DNA from: Mangrovimicrobium sp033283325
GTDB lineage: Bacteria > Pseudomonadota > Gammaproteobacteria > Pseudomonadales > Halieaceae
Length of the DNA stretch: 64,000 nucleotides
Assembly (NCBI GenBank): GCA_033283325.1
Contig: JAWMQO010000002.1
Location: 496,001 to 560,000, forward strand
Reading direction: 5' to 3'
Program-made: the position numbers and the translations under genes
In this document: positions 26,812 through 34,056 of the stretch, piece after piece
How the letters are laid out: the number at the start of each line of letters is the position of its first letter
Numbering within the stretch: the stretch's first letter is position 1
Notes under the pieces: model-generated
Databases searched by the model: none
What the model saw: the letters and a program-made list of their open reading frames with translations, nothing else
What the model was told of the DNA's origin: nothing

Positions 26812-27579
26812 ATGCCGGAATTGACCTTTGGCAGCACCAAGATCCTTTCTTTATTGGCCTACCCGGTAAGTCAGTGCATACTTACTATGGCCATCGGGCT
26901 GCTCTTCTGGCGCTTCCGGCGCTTGTCTTTCGTCTGTGTGCTGCTCGCTGCGGGCTGGCTATACCTCTGCGCAAGCGGCTGGTTCGCAGATCTGCTGGTC
27001 GCTTCACTGGAAGACCGCAACCCGCCCACTGCCCTCTCTGTCCTGCCCGAGGCCGACGCCATCGTGGTCCTGGGTGGCTCGACCCGGGGCGATGCCCACA
27101 TGGGCACTTACGCCGACCTCAACGGCCAGGCTGACCGGATCACCCATGCCGCGCTCCTGTACCAGGCAGGGAAGGCACCACTGGTCCTGTTTACCGGTGG
27201 CTCCGGCACCGGGGGCCGCCCCGAGGCGGACCAGGCGGAACCCTTCCTCACCCTGATGGGGGTTCCCCCGCAGGCGCTGCTGCTGGAGCGCAGCAGCGTC
27301 GATACGCGGGAAAACGCGGTGAATTCGGCGCGCCTGCTGAAGGCCCGTGGCCTCCATTCCATACTGCTGGTTACATCGGCTTTCCATATGCCGCGCGCCC
27401 GGGCCCTGTTCCAGCGGGAAGGCCTCGAGGTCAGGCCGGCGCCTACGGATTTCCAGCGCGCAAGTGGCAAGCCAGCGGTTCCAGGCTGGTTGCCGACAGT
27501 TGAAGACCTGCAGCGTTCGACATTTGCGATGCGTGAACATGTCGGAATCATTTACTACCGCTTGCGGGGCTGGTTGTAA
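26812..27579 (+). CDS. DUF218 / YdcF-ElyC-like membrane protein
   Basis: A 255-residue protein from ATG 26812. Two N-terminal hydrophobic helices (about 10-30 and 38-58) are followed by a DUF218 domain with IVVLGGSTRG, LFTGGSGTG, the ERSSVDTRENAVNSA segment and LVTSAFHMPRA, the set of motifs found in ElyC, YdcF and SanA proteins. ElyC affects envelope polysaccharide precursor metabolism in E. coli, so a cell-envelope role next to nucleotide-sugar genes is plausible inference. It follows galE in the same direction. Confidence 0.85.
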   Translation: MPELTFGSTKILSLLAYPVSQCILTMAIGLLFWRFRRLSFVCVLLAAGWLYLCASGWFADLLVASLEDRNPPTALSVLPEADAIVVLGGSTRGDAHMGTYADLNGQADRITHAALLYQAGKAPLVLFTGGSGTGGRPEADQAEPFLTLMGVPPQALLLERSSVDTRENAVNSARLLKARGLHSILLVTSAFHMPRARALFQREGLEVRPAPTDFQRASGKPAVPGWLPTVEDLQRSTFAMREHVGIIYYRLRGWL

Positions 27580-27652
27580 AAAAAGTGACCAGTTTTTGTG
27601 ACTTGATTCTAGTATTTAGGTAAATCAACGATTTAGTGCCGGTCGGCCAGCC

Positions 27653-27676
27653 TATAATGCAATTCCCTGAGAATTG
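27653..27676 (+). promoter_or_regulatory. Promoter -10 and overlapping dyad before the diguanylate cyclase
   Basis: TATAAT at 27653-27658 is 30 bp before the start codon. Immediately after it is a dyad CAATTC-N5-GAATTG (27660-27676) overlapping the expected transcription start, a position typical of a repressor site. No clear -35 is visible. Regulator unknown. Confidence 0.5.
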
Positions 27677-27687
27677 TCTGGAAATAC

Positions 27688-29535
27688 ATGCCGCGCAAAA
27701 TAACCTCCAATATCCTGGCGTGGTCCCTTCTCCTCCTGGCCCTGTTGCCCGGCGCACTCCTGTTCTGGGAATTGTCGGGGGGCGGGATATCGGAGGGAGG
27801 CTCCCTGGTACAGCCTTCACTCACCGTCACAGACGGCAGCGAGACGCTGTTCAACCTGCAGGGTGGTTGGCATTTCCAGCCCGGCGATGACTCAAGCTGG
27901 AGCGCACCGGATTTTGATGACAGCAGCTGGGGACGCAAGCCGGTGCCCGGCCGCTGGAGTATCGGCGGCTACCCCGAGCACGGCCAGATGGCCTGGTATC
28001 GCCTCAGCCTGACGCTTCCCCCGGAGACTGCCCGGGACCATCGTTCCGGAAAATTACTTGCGTTTTCTGCCGGCAAGATCATGAGCGCCTATGAAGTATA
28101 CGCAGGAGGGCAGCTCCTCGGCGGAGTGGGCAAGATCGGTTCGCAGCAGGATACCCAGTACGATCGGCAGCTCCTTTACATGATTCCCCAGTCGGCTGTC
28201 GCGGACGATGGCCGGCTGCTTGTGGCCTTGCGTGTCTGGGGCGGCAGCGAAGCCGCTGTGAATGCCTGGGGCGGCGGCCCTTATGCCGGCACCTTCATGT
28301 TGGGGGACGCCCGGGCACTGACCTTCCGCGGCGTCATCGGCGGCCTGCCGGGCCTGCTCTTCTGTGCACTGACCATCGCCTTTGGCGCGCACCACCTGAT
28401 GATCTACCTGCGTAACCGCAGCCTGCCGGCCTACCTGTGGTTCGCGATGGTGGCCATCGACATCGCCGTATACGGCCTGATGCTGACGCAGTGGAAGTTC
28501 CTCTTGCCCCTGCCTTTCGTGCTGTTGAAGAAGCTGGAATTCTTCACCCTCTACCTGTTTCCGGCCCTGGCCCTGCAAATGTTGTGGACCCTCACCGACC
28601 AGCGCTTTAACCGGATAACCCGGGCCTACCAGGCCTACTTCGTGGTGGTGGCCCTGCTGGTGCTGCTGGTGCCGGGACAGGTAGTGCATTTCTACACACT
28701 TTCCCTGTGGCAGGCCTCGGTGTTGCCGATATTCATCGTCGTTCCGTGGGTACTGGTCAAGCGCTGGCGAGCGGGCAACCGGGAAGCACGCATCATCCTC
28801 CCCGCGGTGGCGCTCTTTCTCACCACCTGCTTCAACGACCTGATGATCGATGTGGTCAATCACGACGGGCCGCGCCTGATGCCCCTGGGCTTCATCGCCA
28901 TGCTGATCGGCATGTCCATATCCCTTATTGGCCGCTTCACCCGGATGTTCACGCGCCTGGAACTGGAGGTGGAGCAACGCACCACCGAATTGCGCGACGC
29001 CAACCGCCGTCTGGTGGAAGCAGCAAGGGAAGACCCGCTCACCGGGGTGCTGAACCGTCGCGGCTTCACCGAAGAGGCGGAAGCCGAGATCACCCGCATG
29101 CAGCGCACCGGCGAGGGTTTTTCAGTCGTGCTCGCCGATGTCGACTATTTCAAACGCTTCAACGATGAATACGGGCATGTCTGTGGGGACCACGTACTCA
29201 AGCGGGTTGCCGCGATCCTGCACCAGAACACCAGGGACATCGACCAGATCGGCCGCTGGGGTGGTGAGGAGTTCATCCTGCTGCTACCGGGCACCGATGC
29301 GGAGGGCGCGGCGGTGCTCGCGGAAAAACTGCGCGAGGCCATCGCCGTGAACGTGTTCGAGTTCCAGGGCAAGCAGATGAACCTGACCCTGACCTTCGGC
29401 GTCTCCGCCTTCCGCGCTGGCGATACCCTGGACAGCTGCATCGCTCGCGCGGATACAGCGCTTTACCACGGCAAGAAAAACGGCCGCAACAGGGTGATGA
29501 TCGGCAAGCGTACCGGCCTGAGTGTGGTCAGCTAG
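27688..29535 (+). CDS. Membrane diguanylate cyclase with jelly-roll sensor domain
   Basis: A 615-residue protein. It has a signal-anchor helix (about 9-28), then a periplasmic domain (about 45-205) resembling the sugar-binding jelly roll of family 2 glycosidases (GGWHFQPGD, DDSSW, WYRLSLTLP, AYEVYAGGQLLGGVGK). Next come seven predicted membrane helices (about 210-420), a coiled segment, and a C-terminal GGDEF domain with GGEEF (residue ~525). RDID five residues before GGEEF is an intact inhibitory I-site. It should make c-di-GMP in response to an external ligand, perhaps a carbohydrate; that ligand is inference. Confidence 0.9.
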   Translation: MPRKITSNILAWSLLLLALLPGALLFWELSGGGISEGGSLVQPSLTVTDGSETLFNLQGGWHFQPGDDSSWSAPDFDDSSWGRKPVPGRWSIGGYPEHGQMAWYRLSLTLPPETARDHRSGKLLAFSAGKIMSAYEVYAGGQLLGGVGKIGSQQDTQYDRQLLYMIPQSAVADDGRLLVALRVWGGSEAAVNAWGGGPYAGTFMLGDARALTFRGVIGGLPGLLFCALTIAFGAHHLMIYLRNRSLPAYLWFAMVAIDIAVYGLMLTQWKFLLPLPFVLLKKLEFFTLYLFPALALQMLWTLTDQRFNRITRAYQAYFVVVALLVLLVPGQVVHFYTLSLWQASVLPIFIVVPWVLVKRWRAGNREARIILPAVALFLTTCFNDLMIDVVNHDGPRLMPLGFIAMLIGMSISLIGRFTRMFTRLELEVEQRTTELRDANRRLVEAAREDPLTGVLNRRGFTEEAEAEITRMQRTGEGFSVVLADVDYFKRFNDEYGHVCGDHVLKRVAAILHQNTRDIDQIGRWGGEEFILLLPGTDAEGAAVLAEKLREAIAVNVFEFQGKQMNLTLTFGVSAFRAGDTLDSCIARADTALYHGKKNGRNRVMIGKRTGLSVVS

Positions 29536-29567
29536 ACCAGGCTGGCCGAGCCCGCCCCGCCAATCAC

Positions 29568-29972
29568 TTAAACCTGCCCATCCAGATGTTGCTCTTTGTA
29601 GCGGGTGTAACTGATACCGGTCCAGCGGCGGAAGGCGCGATAGAAACTGTTCACTTCCAGGTAGCCGAGCTGGGCTGCCAGGCATTTGCCCGGCAGCCAC
29701 TGACGCCTAAGCTGTTGCTCGCAGCGGTACTGCCGGGCGCGATCGAGCAGGAACTGGTAGCAGGTGTGATCCGCCCTGAGCCGGCGGCGCAGGGTGGTGG
29801 CACTGATGCCAAGGGTCTCCGCCACGCTGTCGGCCCGCATGCGGGCGAGGTCGCCATCGAGTAGCAAGCGCAGGACGCGGTCGGTTGTCCGGTACTGTCT
29901 GTTGTCCGGTGCAGCGCGCGACGCGCACGCCGCTTCACCGCCTGTGAGGTGTTGGGGATTCTCCATAGCCAT
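29568..29972 (-). CDS. Stand-alone AraC-family DNA-binding protein
   Basis: A 134-residue protein. It is essentially only the two helix-turn-helix motifs of the AraC family: SVAETLGISATTLRRRLRAD, then LAAQLGYLEVNSFYRAFRRWTGIS followed by YTRYK. There is no N-terminal effector domain; just ~30 residues precede the first HTH. It is convergent with the diguanylate cyclase (32 bp apart), so it could be a local regulator. Truncation of a longer ancestor is possible, but upstream DNA shows no remnant. Confidence 0.8.
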   Translation of the reverse strand: MAMENPQHLTGGEAACASRAAPDNRQYRTTDRVLRLLLDGDLARMRADSVAETLGISATTLRRRLRADHTCYQFLLDRARQYRCEQQLRRQWLPGKCLAAQLGYLEVNSFYRAFRRWTGISYTRYKEQHLDGQV

Positions 29973-30076
29973 AACATCCTTGTCGTGGTCTGTGGGTTGT
30001 AACCGCCTGTATGCGGTTCAAGGAGCTTAGCAAAGGGCGCTGGGCTCAGCAGGGCGGGGACATGTTTTGATGGATT

Positions 30077-32023
30077 TTAGAGCAGCTCGGGGGCCGGACA
30101 GTCCATCACCGCGGCGATGGAAGCGACGATCTCGCGTTCCGCGGGACTCAGCCTGCCGTCTTCGCTGGCAGCTTCCACCATGCCCTTGAGCAGGCGCGGC
30201 TTGAGCAGCGGGTAGAGGTTCGCCAGTTCGTGTACGGCTTCGCTGAACCCCGCCACGCTGCACTGTTCCCGAGGCCGCAGCTCGATGCCCGGCAGCTCCA
30301 GTTCATTGCGGCCGGCGGCGAATGCGGCCTCCGCCTCCCCGCCACCTTCATGGGCCAGCACCGAGAGCACCATTTCGATCTGGCTCTTCACCTGCTTCAG
30401 TTTGCGATAGCGCGGTGCGCTGGGGCGAACCTGGACGAATTCCGGGTCGAGGTAGTGGCGTACCAGCTGGTAGATACACCACTCGAACAGTTCGGTACGT
30501 GCATCGGCTTTAATCAGTCCCAACAGGCATTGCTTGAGGCGCTGGTATTGCCCGGGTGAGATTGCCCTGAGTGCGGGTAGGCAGAGTTCGATCAGCGGTA
30601 ACCTGCGCGGAGCGCCGAGGGCGTGAACCCCGGGGTAGAGGGTATGGGCGAGCTCTGGCAAGCCGCGGGCACCGGCTTCCGCGAGGACCGCCATCTGCCG
30701 CTGGTAAACCTCGGGTTCGGCGTGGAGCAACAGGCAGCTGAGGATGGCCTGGGCGCCGAGCGGCTCACGGCAGTGCCGCACCAGGGCCAGGGGGATGTCC
30801 TCGCGCTGGGAGGTTTCGGCCTCCCCGCCGTCGGTTTCATCGGCGAATTCGGCGTCCGGGGCTAGCGGGGGCGTGGTGGCGCTGGCCAGCCCTGCGGCAG
30901 CCGCCGCTGCAGCGATAAGAGCCCGCGCGCCCTGGTTGGACTCGCCGCCGGAATCGATCGGCGGGTTCGGGTAATGGCGTTGCTTGCGGCTGATGTACTC
31001 GCCGTTCCAGCTCGGTTCCAGGCGTTGAATCCGGGTGTCCAGTGGCGGATGCGTGGCGAAACCCTGCCACAAGGGGTGAATCACCTGGCCGAAGAAAATG
31101 TGGGACATTTCCGCTGCCCGCGCAGCGTGGACAAGGGTGCCCGGCACATAACCGCCGATCACCTTGAGCGCATCGGCGATGCCTTCGTTGTCGCGGGTGA
31201 ACTGCACGGCGCTGGCGTCCGCGAGGTATTCCCGTTGCCGGCTGATGGCGGCGCGCAGGAAGTCCGCGATCAGGCCGCCCAGCCAGCCGAGGACACAGAG
31301 AATCATGCCGAGTATCGGCAGCGCTGCCGCGCCATTATCCCGGCTGCTGCTGCTGCTGCGTCGGGCGGAAGAGCTGCTGCGCAACAAGATGTAGCCGACA
31401 TCGCCAACGAAAGTGATGCCCTTGAGCAGCGCGGCGAGGCGGATGTTGAGCCGCATGTCGCCGTTGAGGATATGGCTGAATTCGTGGCCGATCACACCCT
31501 GCAGTTCGGCCCGCTTGAAGTGATCGATGGCGCCCCGGGTGACTGCAACCACGGCGTCGGCGGGCACGATGCCGGCGGCAAATGCATTGATGCCGCGCTC
31601 GTGTTCGAGCACGTAGACTGCCGGCACCGGCATATTCGCCGCCAGGGCGAGTTCTTCTACCACATTGAGACAGCGCCGCTCTGCGGGATCGTCGCTGCCG
31701 GGGAGAATACGTCGTCCACCCATGGCCTCGGCCACCACCTTGCCCCCGCTGGAGAGCTGCATCCAGCGGAACAGCACGACCAGCGCCACTGTCCCGGTGA
31801 CGGCGAGGCCGATCAGGCCGAAACGCTCGAGGTTGAAGTAGGAGAGAAAGCCCGCCCAGCCGCCGCGGCTGCCGCTGTAGACGTTGAAGTCGTCGCCAAA
31901 GTAGAGGAAGGCGGCGACCGCTGCGTTGGTGAGCAGGATCAGGCCGAAGACCGCCAGCGAGAAGACCAGCACCAGCAGGCGGCTGTTGCGGCGGGCGTTA
32001 TCCTGGTGCTGGAAAAAATCCAT
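30077..32023 (-). CDS. M48-family membrane metalloprotease with C-terminal extension
   Basis: A 648-residue HtpX-related protease. It has two N-terminal membrane helices (about 17-42, 70-90), the zinc motif HEFSHILNGD, a further pair of membrane helices after a Ser-rich segment, and the REYLADASAVQFTRD motif supplying the third zinc ligand. Residues ~350-648 form a soluble helical extension with a final segment resembling a TerB-like fold (EDGRLSPAEREIVASIAAV). M48 proteases of this type pair with LemA, the adjacent upstream gene. A role in membrane protein quality control is likely. Confidence 0.88.
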   Translation of the reverse strand: MDFFQHQDNARRNSRLLVLVFSLAVFGLILLTNAAVAAFLYFGDDFNVYSGSRGGWAGFLSYFNLERFGLIGLAVTGTVALVVLFRWMQLSSGGKVVAEAMGGRRILPGSDDPAERRCLNVVEELALAANMPVPAVYVLEHERGINAFAAGIVPADAVVAVTRGAIDHFKRAELQGVIGHEFSHILNGDMRLNIRLAALLKGITFVGDVGYILLRSSSSARRSSSSSRDNGAAALPILGMILCVLGWLGGLIADFLRAAISRQREYLADASAVQFTRDNEGIADALKVIGGYVPGTLVHAARAAEMSHIFFGQVIHPLWQGFATHPPLDTRIQRLEPSWNGEYISRKQRHYPNPPIDSGGESNQGARALIAAAAAAAGLASATTPPLAPDAEFADETDGGEAETSQREDIPLALVRHCREPLGAQAILSCLLLHAEPEVYQRQMAVLAEAGARGLPELAHTLYPGVHALGAPRRLPLIELCLPALRAISPGQYQRLKQCLLGLIKADARTELFEWCIYQLVRHYLDPEFVQVRPSAPRYRKLKQVKSQIEMVLSVLAHEGGGEAEAAFAAGRNELELPGIELRPREQCSVAGFSEAVHELANLYPLLKPRLLKGMVEAASEDGRLSPAEREIVASIAAVMDCPAPELL

Positions 32024-32041
32024 GGGTGTCCTGGCAAGTCA

Positions 32042-32110
32042 TCGCCCGCGGAGCGGGCTCCCAAAGCCAGGCCTGAGCAAAGTCACTGTGGGAGCTCGCT
32101 CCGCGAGCGA
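32042..32110. repeat. REPIN-like pair of inverted REP sequences
   Basis: A REP unit at 32042-32063 (TCGCCCGCGGAGCGGGCTCC) and an inverted unit at 32087-32110 (TGTGGGAGCTCGCTCCGCGA) face each other over a 23-nt loop. This is the REPIN layout known in Pseudomonas and relatives. It lies between lemA and the M48 protease gene. Confidence 0.8.
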
Positions 32111-32128
32111 TCGAAACTCGCCCAAACC

Positions 32129-32722
32129 TCAGGAAAATTCCACCTTGGGTGCCGCCTGGATCTGCGCGGAATCATCAAACTCCAACAGCTGCGCATCATC
32201 AGGGTGACCGAACTTTGCCGCGAAAAACACCGGCGGGAAAGTTTGGCGATAGGTGTTGTAGGCCATCACCGCATCGTTGTAACCCTGGCGGGCAAAGGCG
32301 ATGCGGTTCTCCGTGGTGGTGAGTTCCTCAGACAACTGCTGCATATTCTCGCTGGCCTTGAGGTCCGGGTAGGCTTCAACGGTGACATTGAGCTTACCCA
32401 GCGCGCCCTGCAGCGCATTTTCCGCGCTGGCCAGCTTGCCGATGTCGGCGGCGGCGAGGTCGCTGCCGTGGAGGGCCTTCAGGGCGGCAGCCGCCTCGTT
32501 GCGTGCGGCGACCACATTCTCGAGGGTCTCCCGTTCGTGTTGCAGGTAGCCCTTCGCCGTCTCGACGAGGTTGGGAATCAGGTCGTAGCGTCGCTTCAGT
32601 TGGACCTCGATCTGGGCGAAGGCGTTTTTGAAGCGGTTTTTCAGTGTTACCAGCTTGTTGTAGATGCTGATGACGTAGATCACCAGAGCCAGTATTACCA
32701 ACCAGAAGATTGTGCCAGCCAT
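32129..32722 (-). CDS. lemA: LemA family protein
   Basis: A 197-residue protein with one N-terminal membrane helix (about 3-22), the YNKLVTLKNRFKNAFAQIEVQ signature, RRYDLIPNLVETAKGY and a long helical bundle. The start at ATG 32722 is preceded by GGGGGA; an in-frame ATG at 32740 has a weaker site. LemA proteins form four-helix membrane-linked scaffolds and often pair with M48 proteases, as here. The gene name is the family name; the exact function is not known. Confidence 0.9.
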   Translation of the reverse strand: MAGTIFWLVILALVIYVISIYNKLVTLKNRFKNAFAQIEVQLKRRYDLIPNLVETAKGYLQHERETLENVVAARNEAAAALKALHGSDLAAADIGKLASAENALQGALGKLNVTVEAYPDLKASENMQQLSEELTTTENRIAFARQGYNDAVMAYNTYRQTFPPVFFAAKFGHPDDAQLLEFDDSAQIQAAPKVEFS

Positions 32723-32862
32723 GATTGTCCCCCGGGACATTATCTCGTTCGTGCTTCGATGTTAGCACGTGCTGTCGGAAAACGGTGTGACGCGGTCGGC
32801 GCTTTTCCGCCTCCGACGGTGTAGTATCTGCATCCCCCGCCACCCCAGCACCGGAGCCAGCC

Positions 32863-34056
32863 ATGCAAGAAAATCACTCCATGCACTTCGGTATCGCCGT
32901 GCTGCTGGCCCTGACCATGGCCCTCGGCCCCCTGGCCCTGGATACCTACCTGCCGGCCTTTCCCGCCATGGCGGTGAGCCTGGGGACGACGGTTCACCAG
33001 ATCGCGCTCAGTGTTTCCGTATACGTATTTTCCCTGGCCTTCGGTCAACTGGTGGCGGGGCCGCTGGCGGACCGTTTCGGCCGCCTGCCGGTGATGTTGA
33101 CGGGGCTGGCCATCTTCGGCATCGCAAGCCTGCTGATAACCCGCGTCCACAGCATCGAGGAATTACTGGCCCTGCGCATACTGCAGGCCTTTGGCGGCGG
33201 CTGGGCGACGGTGTGCGTGCCGGCGATCGTGCGCGACCGCCTGACCGGGGCGGAGGCGGCGCGCTTTTTCAGCCTGATCGGCCTGATCATGATCCTGGCC
33301 CCGGCGATAGCGCCGAGCATCGGCAGCGCCCTGCTCCTGCTCTGGGGCTGGGAGTCCATCTTCCTCTTCGTCAGCGCCTACGCCTTCGGCGTGGCCCTGC
33401 TGCTCCAGTTGAGCGTATCCAAGGCGCGGCGGGCCCGGCGTCCGCCGGCTTCCGACCTGAGTGTCCTGCAGCGCTACCGCGCTGTTTTCGCCACCCGGCG
33501 GGCATTGCCTTATATGCTGCTGCAGACCCTCGCCTTCGCCGGCATGCTGCTGTTCATCACTCACGCTTCTTTCATCTACCAGCAAACCTTCAATGCGGGA
33601 CCGCGTGCTTTCGCCCTGCTTTTTGGCGCGAACATCATCGTGATGATCGCGGCGAACCTGAGTAATCGACGCCTGCTCAAGCGCTACCTGCCTCAGCAAA
33701 TCCTGCGCTGGGCCCTGACTATCCAGGGCTTCGCATGCCTGACCCTGGTGCTGGTCAGCCTGCTGCTGCCGAAGCTGTGGCTGTTTCTCCCGGCGATGAT
33801 GTTCACCATCGGCAGCATGGGCGCGATCACCCCGAACACCCAGGCTTGTTACATGGATTACTTCGCCGAGAACGGCGGTACCGCCGCGGCGCTGATGGGT
33901 GCCACCCAGTTTTTTGTCGCAGGGCTGATCTCCGCCGCTTCCGCCCTGCTGCCGGAGACATTGAGCGCCGTCGTCCTGGCGCAGGCGGCCTGCTTCCTGC
34001 CCTGCCTGGCCCTGGTCTGGCTGCGTCGGCGGCGGGAGGCTCGCGGCGAAAGTTAG
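32863..34056 (+). CDS. Bcr/CflA-type MFS drug efflux transporter
   Basis: A 397-residue transporter with about 12 hydrophobic helices. The N-terminal MALGPLALDTYLPAFPAM segment and the GPLADRFGRLPVM motif A are typical of the Bcr/CflA (drug:H+ antiporter 1) group. It likely exports small toxic compounds by proton exchange. ATG 32881 is an alternative start. Its stop overlaps the stop of the convergent repeat protein by 4 bp. Confidence 0.88.
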   Translation: MQENHSMHFGIAVLLALTMALGPLALDTYLPAFPAMAVSLGTTVHQIALSVSVYVFSLAFGQLVAGPLADRFGRLPVMLTGLAIFGIASLLITRVHSIEELLALRILQAFGGGWATVCVPAIVRDRLTGAEAARFFSLIGLIMILAPAIAPSIGSALLLLWGWESIFLFVSAYAFGVALLLQLSVSKARRARRPPASDLSVLQRYRAVFATRRALPYMLLQTLAFAGMLLFITHASFIYQQTFNAGPRAFALLFGANIIVMIAANLSNRRLLKRYLPQQILRWALTIQGFACLTLVLVSLLLPKLWLFLPAMMFTIGSMGAITPNTQACYMDYFAENGGTAAALMGATQFFVAGLISAASALLPETLSAVVLAQAACFLPCLALVWLRRRREARGES

